Assembly (NCBI RefSeq): GCF_003013715.1
Contig: NC_072814.1
Span: 62,001 to 126,000 of the forward strand
Direction of reading: 5' to 3'
Length of the DNA: 64,000 nucleotides
Origin: Candidozyma auris
Lineage: Eukaryota > Ascomycota > Pichiomycetes > Serinales > Metschnikowiaceae
Part shown: piece by piece, positions 20,782 through 31,846 of the stretch
Layout of the letters: every line of letters begins with the position of its first letter
Numbering within the stretch: the stretch's first letter is position 1
Notes under the pieces: generated by a model
Seen by the model: only the letters and a program-made list of their open reading frames with translations
The model's database searches: none
What the model was told of the DNA's origin: nothing
Position numbers and translations under genes: made by a program

Positions 20782-22331
20782 TCAGTGCTCCAAAATGCGC
20801 ATATTACCAGTGATGACAACATTCTCCAACACCGAGCCGTTAGGAATGTCGATGGATTCACCCTCGTTGACAACAATAATGACAGTGCCCTTCAACGTCA
20901 CATTTCTGCCGAGGTTAACGTTACCTGTGATGGTCAAGTGATCCAATTCCAAGATCTTAGGCATATGTGGGATTCTCTTTTGGAAGTCGTTCACCTTTTT
21001 GAAGTATGAGCCCAACTTGATCAATGGGTTGGGGAATCCTTCTCTGGTAGCATCCAATTTCAAGGCACCGTGTTCAAGGAAGAACAAGTCAGACTTAACC
21101 AATAACAAGTCGGAGCATGTCTTCACAGGAAGGAATCTCGCTCTTGGAACAACAACTCCGTGTGCGCCTTCAAAGTGTCTAATGGCAGCACCTACAGCAG
21201 TCTCCAACTGCAACACATTGATGTCAGAGGAGCCCTTGGAGATGGTCTTTTGGTTAGGAATGATCTCAGACTCGATGGCGTTGGACTCAACCAATCTCTT
21301 GACCGCTCTCAAGTTGATCCACAAGTTGTTTGTGTTGAAATACTTGAACTTCTTGATACTCTTGAACTCTTCGACGTGTTCCTTTGGAACCTGGGCAATC
21401 TCCAACAACCTAACCTGACCGTCGTAGTTGATCAAAGTACCACCCTTGACGTCAGCTCTGGTCTTGTCGGTCAATTCCATGATATATTCTGCACCGGACT
21501 CAATCATGTGGTTCAAGATCTCGGTGTCGACGGTAGCACCCAAGTTGTCACCGTTGGAAACGAACAAGATTTCTCTGCCCTGGGCTAAGAGAGAGTCCAA
21601 CTCACCTGAGGAAACCAAACTTTCAAACAAGTCACCGTGTCCTGGAGGGTACCAGCAGTTCAAGTCGTCGTCAAATGAGTCGGGCACTGGCAACAAGGAG
21701 TCCTTGAAGATTCTGGGGAACCTCGACTGGTTGAAGGTTCTCACTCTGATTCTGTGGCCCTGGTACTTCTTGATGATCTTGGCGGTGTCGGCATCAGTGT
21801 TGAAAGAGTTCATCAAGAGAAGAGGCACGTCAGTGTCGTACTTTCTGTTCAAGTGCTCAATCTGTCTCACAGACAAGTCCAAGAAGGTGTTACCGTCTCT
21901 GACCTCAATGACGGACTTGGGACCCACGCAGCCCATAGAGGTACCCAAACCACCGTTCAATTTCAACACGGCTAACTTGGACAAGCCTTCAGTGACCTTC
22001 TCAGGAGCAGCCTTCAAATCCTTGTACTGAACAACCTCACTGGGAGAAGGCGACTTGATTTTGTCCCAGTCCAAAGTAGAACCAGAGGCCTTATCAGACA
22101 AGTATCTTCTGAACAAGGCAAAGAAGGAGTCCATCTCTGTTTCGAATCTCTGCTGGTGCTCTTTCTCAGACACGGTGTCAGCCAAGTTGTTCAAGGCGTT
22201 ACGCATCTGAGACGCTGCCACAGTGGTAGCGGTATTGTCAAAAGCCTAGAGGGTCAGTAAACGAGTCGAATTACATTGCTTCATCACTCTGTACATACGT
22301 ATGTGGATTGAGTCTTTGTGTGCTTCTTCAT
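20782..22331 (-). CDS. UGP1: UTP-glucose-1-phosphate uridylyltransferase, with intron
   Basis: The enzyme makes UDP-glucose for glycogen, beta-glucan and trehalose. The body contains [16 protein letters not shown] (about residues 106-121), the nucleotide-binding loop, with [10 protein letters not shown] and [12 protein letters not shown] further on and a C-terminal beta-helix. The uninterrupted frame begins without an ATG at [17 protein letters not shown] short upstream exon at 22299-22331 ([11 protein letters not shown]) joined across an intron (22246-22298) gives a protein start matching the S. cerevisiae pattern. Exon 2 is 20782-22245, total 498 residues, against 499 in S. cerevisiae. The intron has GTATGT, TACTGAC and TAG. 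A TATA element lies about 50 nt upstream of the ATG. The gene is cytosolic and probably well expressed, since codon choice is strongly biased. Confidence 0.95.
22246..22298 (-). other. Spliceosomal intron of UGP1 (53 nt)
   Basis: It starts GTATGT, contains TACTGAC as branch site and ends CCTCTAG, with 7 nt after the branch motif. It lies between codons (phase 0). Splicing restores the conserved N-terminus. Confidence 0.9.
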
Positions 22332-22376
22332 GGTGACTAGTGGAGGGAAGAAGTGAGAAAGTGGGAGGGTACGTCT

Positions 22377-22386
22377 AGGTATATAA
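22377..22386 (-). promoter_or_regulatory. Probable TATA box of UGP1
   Basis: TTATATACCT on the minus strand lies about 50 nt before the ATG at 22331. Confidence 0.5.
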
Positions 22387-24424
22387 CTGGCAGAGGCTCG
22401 CAGAAATCCATGGAGACCCGCCCTTCTTTTTTTGGGACCCTACATGCCGAGCACCTCCACGGAGTTGCTACAGATGTCGGGGAACAAGCTGCAAGCGAAT
22501 AAAAGTACGTGTACGGATGACATTACGGCCAAACTATGAGACTTCAAACTTTAGGGTTTGTATAACCCTTCCAGTCTTCATTGACCCTTCGTGAACGTCG
22601 GTGGTGCCAATTTCAAGTCTGGCACGAGTTAGCTGCATGCCCGCGGGAGTGGTTGAATATTAATTGCAACCACCATGCAATAGACAGTGAAACAACGAAA
22701 GGAGACTCGTTGAGCCTCCCCGTGCTCTGCTGACATGAAGCTGCTAGGCAATTTTTGTTTTTTATTATTACTCTCGTTTTTGTGTTATTGCGACACGGCC
22801 ACTGCCTTCGCTAGTATATTTATTTATTTCGCCCGCGTTTCGTGAATAGCCCTGCCCACAGCTCCACGAAGATCTGAAGAGAAGGAGACTTAAGGGTATG
22901 CGATCAAAGAAAACTACGAATGTTGGAGTTCTGAAGTGCACCCTGCAACTGATTGAACAAACTTGTCATCTTCATCTGACTATCATTCTAACTTTCACTT
23001 TGTTCTGATCCAAGCTCGGTCCACTGTCTGCGTCACGGCCGTGCGTGAGGCTGACCCACGGGAAAAATTGACCTTTGGTCGCCTGGTGGCTCAATGATCT
23101 GGCCAATGGTGAGAGATTGTTTTCGTTCGTTCAGGGGAACTGCCAAAGAGGCGCATATCCGAGGAAAGTACTACTTGCTCGTCTTGGACGTCCGGTGACC
23201 ACCACAGGTGACGAGAGGAGCATTTGAGATTTTTGCACCCAAGCACCTGATGGGAGGCTGTCATCCGTAGAAAGTAATCGAAAGTACGCATGAATATTTA
23301 GTTTCTAATTAGAGAAGCTGGAAATTTGCTACCCTGTATCTTGTTGAAGTAAGCCTTGTAGGCTTTACAGGTTGGGGCTCGCTTAGGATCGGGACGTTGG
23401 AGGCCGACGAAGAGACTGAGGGCATCCCCTCACGTTGTTGGGCAAAAGACGGGCAAGATATAGTGTGGAATGGAATTCTCCGCTCGATGTGGCTATTCTG
23501 TGTCATAAAAGCCACTATCGGAAATTTTCATCCACGGAATCCATTTACTTCGATACCCACTTCTCTGGCATATTTACGATGTCTGCCCCCACTTTTCACA
23601 ATGGAGTGCAATTTCGCAGCCATTCTGGAAACCTGCCCGCCGGCACTCCAAAGTTCCGATGAGGTATGGAAGCTGATAAAGATAATTCTACAATACTTAA
23701 TCTCCTCTACATTCAGTCACTGTATTATTGAGAGACTACCCGTATCAAGTTCAAAAAGTTGTTCATCATTTAATGGTTAGTTAGAGGGAACCCTGTTATG
23801 ACCATGGCGAATCGTTAACAGTGATAGCCCGGCCCAATCACGGTTCACATTAAGGTATAGAAGTACCACCAAGGCTAGTACAAAAAACCTAACAGACCTC
23901 ACAACGGCATGAACAAATTCGACATAGGATTTTTTTTAAAGTGATTATAACATCCTCTCTCTTTCGAGTAATATTTCCAAGGGTTATTTTTTTTTTTTCC
24001 CGAGAGCTTCATGGTCAGTCAAAAAGCCGAAACGCATCCTTCACAACGCATGTCTTCTTGCAAAGGAGCCTGGACATTTTTTTCCGTCATGAATATGGCG
24101 AATAAGATATTCATGGTTCAGTTTCCTGCGTGGTAGGGAATTAAGGAGGGCCTGAGGTACAAATACCTTCCACCTCGTTTCTGTGTTAGAGAGTCTTATT
24201 CACTTGATAGTTGAACACCATTTTCTTCCCATATTTTTTTGATATTTCGACTTCTATTTAGTTTGGTTGAGTTAATGTGGTTCTTTGCCCCACACCGATG
24301 GTGCAGGAATTTCATCGGTGATTTATCGGACTCACCTCCGGGTGTAAAGGATTTGCTTTCGCTTCCTCCATCAGGACATTACCAGGTGCAGATAGTTTTT
24401 TAATTCTTTGATGGAGGGTCACAA
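22387..24424. other. Long gene-free stretch upstream of UGP1
   Basis: About 2 kb with no convincing coding sequence. The longest open frame (23397-23780) starts at a non-ATG codon and resembles nothing I know. It includes the UGP1 promoter side. There are T runs at about 23931-23938 and 23988-24000. It could hold regulatory sites or a non-coding RNA, but I see no specific evidence. Confidence 0.45.
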
Positions 24425-24524
24425 TTTTTTTTTTTTATAGACTTCATGTAATAGGGGAGCGTTAGGATTTCAGTGTTGCCACTTCCATTCTAACTCGAAA
24501 CTATATCATTATAGAAAACAAAAC
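24425..24524 (-). mobile_element. 5'-truncated LINE copy (3' UTR and tail only)
   Basis: The minus strand matches LINE 7954-8042 over 88 nt with one 1-nt indel and two substitutions, followed by 12 A (plus-strand T run 24425-24436). It is a typical dead-on-arrival LINE insertion with extreme 5' truncation. No target duplication is obvious. Its truncated 5' end is 144 bp upstream of the tRNA-Leu gene at 24669, in the same relative orientation as the full-length copy has to its tRNA. Confidence 0.9.
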
Positions 24525-24668
24525 AAAGCTGGCCCTAGAATTTTCACTATCATCTGCCCTATTTTTAAAGGTTAATATTTTTGAATATCTAAAAACTATT
24601 GAAAGAGGACTTCTCGCATTTCATTACATACAATACAATGTTTTTGGCACTTTTTTCCTACATCGAAT

Positions 24669-24750
24669 GGCTCTGTGGCCGAGCGGTCTAAGGCGGCAGA
24701 CTCAAGTTCTGTTATCGTAAGATGCGCGTGTTCGAATCACGCCGGAGTCA
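24669..24750 (+). tRNA. tRNA-Leu(CAA), copy 2
   Basis: Identical over 82 nt to the minus-strand copy at 1517-1598. The anticodon CAA is at 24703-24705, there is no intron, and TTATTTTT follows as the pol III terminator. Confidence 0.95.
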
Positions 24751-24973
24751 TTATTTTTGCCATTTAATTTTCTTTTTCGACGAACGCAACCACATTGATA
24801 TTATTGAGCGTTCCATTTCGGGTACCTCGTAATTCGCCCTCGTAATTGCTCTCTTGACTTCTAAGCAAATGCGAAACCGTTGGTGCGCAGGTGCAGGCCC
24901 CGATACTTTAGACCACTCACTACTGAGTCACTCCATCGCCTCCGGTGCATATTCTCTAATTCTTCTGTAAACC

Positions 24974-26227
24974 ATGATGGCGCCTGTGATCACGTCCCTA
25001 TTGGACACAGACTTGTACAAGTTGTCCATGCAAGCGGCCGTTTTTCAGCATTTTAAGGACGTGCCCGTGAAGTACAAGTACACAAATCGGACTCCCCAGA
25101 TGGTGTTGAACAAGGAGGCTATAGACTGGTTGAAGGATCAAATCTCTCTTCTTAGAGAATTAAGATTCACTGGAGACGAATTGGCGTATATGTCCGAAAA
25201 AATCCCCATGCTTCCCAAAGATTACATTGGTGCATTGAAGACGTTCAAGTTGGAGCCCTCAAAGCAGGTCTTTTATGGTAATGATAAGGACAATTTTCAA
25301 AATTTCGAGTTGACCGTTGAAGGGACGTGGTATGAGACCATTTTGTATGAAATTCCCATCTTGGCCCTCGTCTCAGAGGCGTACTTCAAGTTCGTGGATA
25401 CGGATTGGGACTACGAGGGCCAGGAGGCGCTTGCTGCTGAAAAGGGCAAGGAGCTTTTAGGGCACGGTTGCGTTTTCAGTGAGTTTGGAACAAGAAGGAG
25501 AAGGTCGTTCAAGACTCAGGATATTGTTGTCGACTCTCTCTGTAAAGTGGCAAAGGAGTCACCGAACGGTGAGCTCTTTTCGGGAACACTGAACGTGCAC
25601 TTGGCTAAAAAGTATGGCATTCCTCCAATTGGAACAGTTGCTCATGAGTGGTTCATGGGTGTCGCTTCTATCACTCAAGACTATGTGAATGCTAATAAAG
25701 TCGGTATGGACTATTGGATCAAGACATTCCCGAATTCCGCCGGCCTCGCACTTACTGATACCTTTGGCACCGAATCATACTTGAAGGTTTTCAAGAAACC
25801 ATACACAGACCTTTACGCTGGCGTCAGACAGGACTCTGGAGACCCAGAGTTGTATGCTGAGAAGATTGCACAGCACTTTGAGGAATTGGGTTATCCTAAA
25901 AATTCCAAAGTAATTTGCTTTTCAGACTCTTTGAATATAGAAAAGTGCAGGCGTTACAAAGCCAAGGGAGAGTCGGTGGGGCTTAAGGTTATCTTTGGTA
26001 TCGGTACTTTCTTCACCAACGATTTCAAGAATAAGAGTACGCATGAGAAGTCTCAACCACTCAACATTGTGATAAAGCTAATTGAGGCTAACAACCAGCC
26101 TTCCATCAAGATTAGCGATAATATTGGAAAAAATATGGGAGTGCCGGAAGTAGTCCAACGAGTAAAGAAGGAATTGGGCTACCAAGAGAAAGAGTGGGCC
26201 GATGGTGATGAGGCCCATAGGTGGTAA
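24974..26227 (+). CDS. NPT1: Nicotinate phosphoribosyltransferase
   Basis: The 417-residue enzyme converts nicotinic acid and PRPP to nicotinate mononucleotide, the entry step of NAD+ salvage. Family landmarks are [13 protein letters not shown] near the N-terminus, [21 protein letters not shown] with the His that is phosphorylated in the yeast enzyme (about residue 223), [21 protein letters not shown] and [11 protein letters not shown]. The length is close to the 429 residues of S. cerevisiae Npt1. The frame starts with two ATGs in a row (24974 and 24977). Codon 206 (25589-25591) is CTG where the S. cerevisiae protein has Ser as I recall it (GTSN), a good sign of CUG-Ser decoding. The gene is 223 bp downstream of tRNA-Leu and points the same way as KAP120. 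Confidence 0.95.
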   Translation: MMAPVITSLLDTDLYKLSMQAAVFQHFKDVPVKYKYTNRTPQMVLNKEAIDWLKDQISLLRELRFTGDELAYMSEKIPMLPKDYIGALKTFKLEPSKQVFYGNDKDNFQNFELTVEGTWYETILYEIPILALVSEAYFKFVDTDWDYEGQEALAAEKGKELLGHGCVFSEFGTRRRRSFKTQDIVVDSLCKVAKESPNGELFSGTLNVHLAKKYGIPPIGTVAHEWFMGVASITQDYVNANKVGMDYWIKTFPNSAGLALTDTFGTESYLKVFKKPYTDLYAGVRQDSGDPELYAEKIAQHFEELGYPKNSKVICFSDSLNIEKCRRYKAKGESVGLKVIFGIGTFFTNDFKNKSTHEKSQPLNIVIKLIEANNQPSIKISDNIGKNMGVPEVVQRVKKELGYQEKEWADGDEAHRW

Positions 26228-26403
26228 GACGCTTTCGTGGGATGTACTGTACACTTTGCCAGTGCTAGATTCCATTCATGATCATAAACCTGAAGGTTCC
26301 TGTATGGAAGTTATATAGGACATCACCTAGCCGCTTCTGCAAAAGACCTCAAGCATTTTTTATAGAAATCTAATTTTACAATTGCATCTCTGTTCTTATA
26401 AGA

Positions 26404-29367
26404 ATGGCCGTGGAAACTGATGAGCTCTTGAAAGTGCTCTATATAGTTGACGGTGCAGAGCGCAGTTCACTTCAGCATGAAGCTGAGGCCCAACTCAAAA
26501 AGTGGGAATCTGAACCGGGATATCATTATGCTCTTCAAAACATATATTTAAACACAGAATTGCCCATGCATGTGAGGTGGCTAGCGGTCATCTGTTTTAA
26601 AAATGGAGTGGAAAAACACTGGAGACCATCACGCCTAAACGCTATAGGCAAGGAGGAGAAGACGAAAATCAAGGAGAGATTATTCAACCTCATCAGCGAG
26701 AATAACTCGCAATTGACCATCCAGAACGCCCATTCAATAGCAAGAATCGTCAGATTTGACTTTCCAAGCGAGTGGCCGACATTGTTTGACGACCTCAGTA
26801 AAACGTTGGAGGACTACGTCTTCGTTCAGGGCAACCTTGTGGCCACCAATAACCTTCTTGTGGTTCTCAACCAGATCATTAAAGCAGTTTCAATGGTCAG
26901 AATTGGAAGATCTAGGCACGCAATGCAAAGCAAGGCTCCTATAATTGTGCCCATCTTGATAAAGCTGTACTGCAAGTTTTTCCAAATGTGGACATCCTCG
27001 TTGGACCTCACGATCATGGAAGTCTGCTATCTTTGTTTGAAAAATCTACGTCGCATTATACCAGAAGGCTTCGAACAACCTCATACTAATCAGGATATCA
27101 CCGATTTCCTCAAGCTTTCAGTGTCCCACTTGCAAGGCTTGGTTACAGAGCATGAGAAGTATTCTTCTGATTTATTGGAGCGTTACGTTAAGAGCTACAG
27201 TAAGCTCTATGTGAACCTCATCAACCTGAATCCTACTAGCTTCGTTCTCATCCCATGCTCACTGGAAATTATCACAACTTTCTTGTCATTACTTAAGAAC
27301 AGGGCCGAAGATGTCTACAAAAGCAGCGAGGATAATGATTTTTGGGAAACCTTGGCTCTCAAAGGCTTTCTAATCTTGAAAAAGATGGTGGCTTATGTCT
27401 ACAAACAGGGTGCCGTAACGCTCAAGCAAAGGAATGATAAAGAGGATGTTGGAAATGCTATCAACAAATTGAAAACCCAACTCTTCACACCTGAAGTGAT
27501 ATTCAGCTTATGTGATCTCATCATCAATTGGTACTTGAAACTCAAACCTTCAGATCTCGAAAGTTGGCTTCTCGAACCGGAGGAATGGGTAAATGAAGAG
27601 CTCAGCTCCAGTTGGGAATACCAAGTAAGACCCTGCGCTGAAAACTTCTACCAAGATCTCATAAAGTATTTCAAGGATGAACTCTGTGACTTTATCCTTA
27701 ACAAAATATCAAATGGTCTAACCCAAAATGAATCGGTCTCTGACATTCTCACTAAAGACTCTATCTTGTGTACCTTCCAACTCTCAGCCGACTCCATTGC
27801 TAATAGGGTCAACTTTGACCAGCTTTTGACACAAGTCTTCATTCCAGAGGGCCTCAAGAATGATCTCGTCGAGAACAAGATAATCAAACGAAGAGTTTGC
27901 CTCATTATTTCAACATGGGTTCCTGTGAATTGTTCACGCGAGAGTAGAGTGAACATCTACAAATTACTCATCAATTTCTTACAGCCCGTTAATAAGTTTA
28001 ACGATAAGGTCGTCAGACTCACTTCTATCCAAACTTTGAGAACTATCATCAATGACTGGGATTTTAATAAGCAAGACTTTCAGCCTTTCTTAAAGGAGTA
28101 TGTATCGCTTTCTCTCAACATGTTGGAAGATATGTCATTCACAGAGTCCAAACTTTACATATTGGATACGTTGAGTGTCTTAATTGAAAGGTGCAACCCA
28201 CTTATTGATGAAACAACCTTAATGGCAATCTTGCAAATCGTGCCATCATATTGGGAAATTTCAAAAAAGCAAGAAAAAGCCATTTTGCAATCTTCTTTGT
28301 TGCGAGTTCTAAAACAATTGGTTATCGCATTAAATCAAAACTCATCTCATACCCATTTCATAACATTGCCTTTGATTAAAGCTTGCTGTACACAATCGTC
28401 GGAACACTATTCGCTACTATCAGAGGATGGCTTTGATCTTTGGCTTGCGGTTGTGCAATACTACCCCATCGACATGACTCCAAACGAGTCACTCGTAGAG
28501 CTTTTCAGTTTATTACACCCTGCGCTTATGGATGCGACGGAGATTCTCCCGACTATCCTTTCTATCGCAAGAAGCTACACTTTACTCATCCCAAAGTTAT
28601 TCGAAACCGATGCCGGTCTAGAAGCGTTTAGAGTTCTTTCAGGCTACTTGCCAAAAATGCGTGATGACGTCTTCGACATTTTCATCACAATGGCAGACAT
28701 TTTATTATTGCAGGAGAGCGAAGATGATCAGCTCATCAACAATCTAATCAACAGTGGTTTATTAAACGCTATGGCCTCATATGTCCTTGATGAAAATCAC
28801 AGTGTCGTACTCGCAAACAAGATATTGCTAGTTTTGTCGAGGCTTGCAACAAGCTCCGCGGAGGCATTCTTGAATGTGTTGCAACATCTACAAATTGATT
28901 CGGCCAAATTCATCGATGTCTGGATGAACTACTACAAAAACAATGGCAATCCTAGAAACAAGAAGGTCAATCTACTTGCGCTCATATCTTTGGCGGTATA
29001 TTGCGTTTCGAAGAATCTTCATGGCGTACCACAAAGGTTTGGCGAGCTTGAAAGAAATTGTTTCTTATTTTTAGAGGAAGTCAATGAGGACGAGTCTGGA
29101 AACTGCCAGGCCTACGCGGGAGACTATATCTATAGCGATGTAGACAATTATGCCTACCTTGATCCGGATATTGCTCCCCATGGAGAGAAGTTGAGATACC
29201 TGAAGCTTTTGGAGGAAAAGGATCCAATCTTGAAAGTGAAGATGCAGCAGTACTTAAGAGATGCCCTCATTAAGTTACGCGGGGAACTTAATGAAAGCGA
29301 TTTTGCTACCTTGATGTCACTTAATGATCAGTACACATCAGAGAAATTACAGCAATTATTGGCTTGA
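26404..29367 (+). CDS. KAP120: Karyopherin/importin beta family, importin-11 type
   Basis: The 987-residue HEAT-repeat protein has an N-terminal importin-beta domain: EAQLKKWESEPGYHYALQNI, then HVRWLAVICFKNGVEKHWR and NAHSIARIVRFDFPSEWP (about residues 25-125). This block closely resembles Kap120, which imports ribosome-assembly cargo such as Rpf1 and takes part in 60S biogenesis. The rest is helical repeat with an acidic C-terminal region containing GDYIYSDVDNYAYLDPDIAP. The length is close to the 1032 residues of S. cerevisiae Kap120. It is nucleocytoplasmic. The ATG at 26404 starts the conserved region about 25 codons later, so the start is secure. Confidence 0.93.
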   Translation: MAVETDELLKVLYIVDGAERSSLQHEAEAQLKKWESEPGYHYALQNIYLNTELPMHVRWLAVICFKNGVEKHWRPSRLNAIGKEEKTKIKERLFNLISENNSQLTIQNAHSIARIVRFDFPSEWPTLFDDLSKTLEDYVFVQGNLVATNNLLVVLNQIIKAVSMVRIGRSRHAMQSKAPIIVPILIKLYCKFFQMWTSSLDLTIMEVCYLCLKNLRRIIPEGFEQPHTNQDITDFLKLSVSHLQGLVTEHEKYSSDLLERYVKSYSKLYVNLINLNPTSFVLIPCSLEIITTFLSLLKNRAEDVYKSSEDNDFWETLALKGFLILKKMVAYVYKQGAVTLKQRNDKEDVGNAINKLKTQLFTPEVIFSLCDLIINWYLKLKPSDLESWLLEPEEWVNEELSSSWEYQVRPCAENFYQDLIKYFKDELCDFILNKISNGLTQNESVSDILTKDSILCTFQLSADSIANRVNFDQLLTQVFIPEGLKNDLVENKIIKRRVCLIISTWVPVNCSRESRVNIYKLLINFLQPVNKFNDKVVRLTSIQTLRTIINDWDFNKQDFQPFLKEYVSLSLNMLEDMSFTESKLYILDTLSVLIERCNPLIDETTLMAILQIVPSYWEISKKQEKAILQSSLLRVLKQLVIALNQNSSHTHFITLPLIKACCTQSSEHYSLLSEDGFDLWLAVVQYYPIDMTPNESLVELFSLLHPALMDATEILPTILSIARSYTLLIPKLFETDAGLEAFRVLSGYLPKMRDDVFDIFITMADILLLQESEDDQLINNLINSGLLNAMASYVLDENHSVVLANKILLVLSRLATSSAEAFLNVLQHLQIDSAKFIDVWMNYYKNNGNPRNKKVNLLALISLAVYCVSKNLHGVPQRFGELERNCFLFLEEVNEDESGNCQAYAGDYIYSDVDNYAYLDPDIAPHGEKLRYLKLLEEKDPILKVKMQQYLRDALIKLRGELNESDFATLMSLNDQYTSEKLQQLLA

Positions 29368-29504
29368 AAATAGGGTAAATAGCATTTAGAGCAAGACAGC
29401 ATAGAGCGACCGGGGTACAAAACCTATGTGCACGAATCTTACGATTCGGCAAGAGTGCGCTGCCAGTAAAGCTGCACCTACTAGTTTTATTTGGATATCC
29501 AAGA

Positions 29505-30305
29505 ATGTCGTTACGGCTATATCAACGAGGAATCTTTTCATTAAGATCATCATCTGTCTTATCACCCAGATTATTACCAGCAAGATCCACTCGTTTGGCG
29601 TTCAGATCGTACAGTGACGATCACAGGGGGTCCCCATCAGAAGAGAAAATTAGAAGAGCACGGGAGAACTATGAGAGATATCAAAAGCAAAACGAAGAAA
29701 AGATGAAGCTAAGAAACAGATCTGCTGCATACTACTCTGGGTCTGTGATTATGTTCTTTTTGGGTCTTTCATGTGTAGCTGTTCCATTTTATAGGTACCT
29801 TTGTAAGAGAACTGGATGGGACGGCACGCCAATCACAGACTCCAGAATGTTTACGCCAGACCGTTTGATACCGGTTGACACCAATAAGCGGATCAGAGTG
29901 TCTTTCACCTGTCAGGCATCAGGAATGTTGCCCTGGAAGTTCACGCCCTTGCAGAAAGAGGTTTACATCGTGCCAGGAGAAACAGCGCTTGTATTTTACA
30001 GGGCAAAGAACATGTCAAAGGAAGACATAGTTGGTATGGCCACGTATTCTGTCACTCCCGATAACGTGGCGGCATACTTCAACAAGATCCAGTGCTTCTG
30101 TTTTGAGGAACAAAGGCTTGCGGCAGGCGAAGAAGTCGACATGCCTGTGTTTTTCTTCATTGATCCAGATTTTGCCAAGGACCCTACGATGAAGAATATT
30201 GACGATGTCATCCTTAACTACTCCTTCTTTAAGGCGTCGTACAAGGATGGAGAGTTGGCGCCTATACCTATGCCAAAGGTTGAAGTGAAGGCATCTGTGG
30301 CTTAG
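29505..30305 (+). CDS. COX11: Cytochrome c oxidase assembly protein, CuB copper chaperone
   Basis: The 266-residue protein is anchored in the mitochondrial inner membrane and delivers copper to the CuB site of Cox1. It has an Arg/Ser-rich presequence, one membrane segment (about residues 76-96, VIMFFLGLSCVAVPFYRYL), and an intermembrane-space beta domain with FTCQASGMLPWKFTP and the copper-binding CFCFEEQ (Cys197 and Cys199). The C-terminal FFFIDPDFAKDP is also typical. The ATG at 29505 begins a plausible targeting sequence. The gene follows KAP120 by about 140 bp. Confidence 0.95.
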   Translation: MSLRLYQRGIFSLRSSSVLSPRLLPARSTRLAFRSYSDDHRGSPSEEKIRRARENYERYQKQNEEKMKLRNRSAAYYSGSVIMFFLGLSCVAVPFYRYLCKRTGWDGTPITDSRMFTPDRLIPVDTNKRIRVSFTCQASGMLPWKFTPLQKEVYIVPGETALVFYRAKNMSKEDIVGMATYSVTPDNVAAYFNKIQCFCFEEQRLAAGEEVDMPVFFFIDPDFAKDPTMKNIDDVILNYSFFKASYKDGELAPIPMPKVEVKASVA

Positions 30306-30478
30306 ACAGTATGTATCAGCACAAGAGACTTGTAAATAGCACGAAATCAGAGTACATGATATATATATGTATATGTACGAAATGAAGTAGGTGATTCTTA
30401 CACAACCAGTCTGTATATGCATTTCGCAACGCATTAGTATGCTGTGCGCTCACACCTACCACTGATCAATATCAGACA

Positions 30479-31636
30479 ATGGTATGAAAGAAGAGATTTC
30501 AATACATCTTTTTCGTTTACTAACATAAGCAACACGGAATCAAGCGTGAGAAATTGTCCGAGAATGCAAGGAAGACAAAACAAGAGAAAGACAAGCTCAA
30601 GATCAAGCATTACAGACGGCTCACCGCGAGATGCCTAGACAACAAGCACAAGAAGATATTCACCAAAGAGACATTGGCTGAAACCGAAACACTTCTAGAC
30701 CTTAATCCTGAGTTTAATGCAATATGGAATTACCGGAGAGATATCTTGGTTCACCTATTTGGTAGTGGCGAGATCAAGAAGAAGGATGTGTTGGAGAAAG
30801 ACCTAATGATGGTGATGCAGATGCTCAAGCGTTTTCCCAAGTGTTATTGGATATGGAATCATAGGTATTGGTGTCTAGCGCAGCTTCAGAATGATAACGA
30901 GGCAAACTGGAAGTTTGAGCTAGGCATTGTGCTGAAGCTACTAGAATTGGACAGCCGAAACTACCATGGGTGGCATTACAGGCGGTATGTGATTGAAAAC
31001 ATGGAGAATGTAGCTCGGGCACGAGCTGAAGGTGACAAGGGAAAACAGGTGCTTGCCGAGCTACAGATTGACTTGATGGATTTCCAGTACACCACAGAGA
31101 AAATCAACAAGAACCTCTCCAACTTCAGTGCTTGGCACAATAGAGCTAACCTCATACCCAAAATATTCGATGAGCTCGCAAAAATTCACGATTCAGAGGC
31201 ATTGGAACGGTATTCCGAAATCCTCAAAATTTTTGAGTCACCTACAACACTCATCAAGCACGATCTTGATCTACTCAAGACAGGCATTTATATGGACGCG
31301 GAAGACAGCTCCATTTGGAAGTACATGCACTGGCTCGTAAGCGAGGACCTTTTTGTGAAGGACCTTGAACAAAGAGAAGAGTTCAAGCCAGTCATTTCTC
31401 AACTCTTAAAGGACGTGGAAGAGCTAAATGCGTTGGAAAAAGAAGATAGTGCCAACGATTCTGATAGTGCGTGGTGCCTTAAAACCATGGTCATGTTGAA
31501 GGCACTCTTATTGCGCGGCAACGAAGTTTCAGCGCTTGACGAAGTAAAAGCCCACTTGGAACGGCTAATCGAACTTGACCCGCTCAGAAAGGGCCACTAC
31601 AAGGACCAGCTAGCTGGTGAGGCGCCCCTCTTCTAG
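30479..31636 (+). CDS. BET4: Rab geranylgeranyltransferase alpha subunit, ATG-only first exon
   Basis: This subunit, with Bet2, adds geranylgeranyl groups to Rab GTPases such as Ypt1 and Sec4. Prenyltransferase-alpha repeats are seen as NPEFNAIWNYRRDILVHLF, FPKCYWIWNHRYWCL, RNYHGWHYRRYVIE and NLSNFSAWHNRANLIP. The frame has no upstream ATG of its own. An ATG at 30479-30481 is followed at once by a 5' splice site, and splicing out 30482-30529 yields MQHGIKREKLSEN, which matches the family N-terminus. Exon 2 is 30530-31636, giving 369 residues. Without the intron the frame would have to begin at a TTG at 30554. Confidence 0.93.
30482..30529 (+). other. Spliceosomal intron of BET4 (48 nt)
   Basis: It starts GTATGA directly after the start codon, has a perfect TACTAAC branch site, and ends ATAAG with only 5 nt after the branch motif. 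Phase 0. Confidence 0.9.
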
Positions 31637-31846
31637 CCTAGTTTGGGAGCATAAAATGCGAGTAGCAGTATGTTCAATCTTAGCATGCAGCCTGCTCATT
31701 CCTATTTCGGAAATTATCCAAGTGCGAAGCGCCCGTCAGCCTAACTAGGTAAGGCTTTTGTGGGGAAGCTTTGGCACATATAAGAATGGTGCTCTGACAT
31801 GAACTGAATCTGACACCTAAACTTTTTTTTTTCTCCAGTTTATATA

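Noticed and set aside
23397..23780. 127-codon open frame upstream of UGP1
   Set aside because: Non-ATG start, no family resemblance and poor codon pattern. Treated as chance.
24525..24668. Shared sequence between LINE and tRNA at both loci, which would mean a simple segmental duplication
   Set aside because: The roughly 145-bp spacers at 1599-1745 and 24525-24668 are not similar by eye, so the two LINE-tRNA pairs appear to be independent events.
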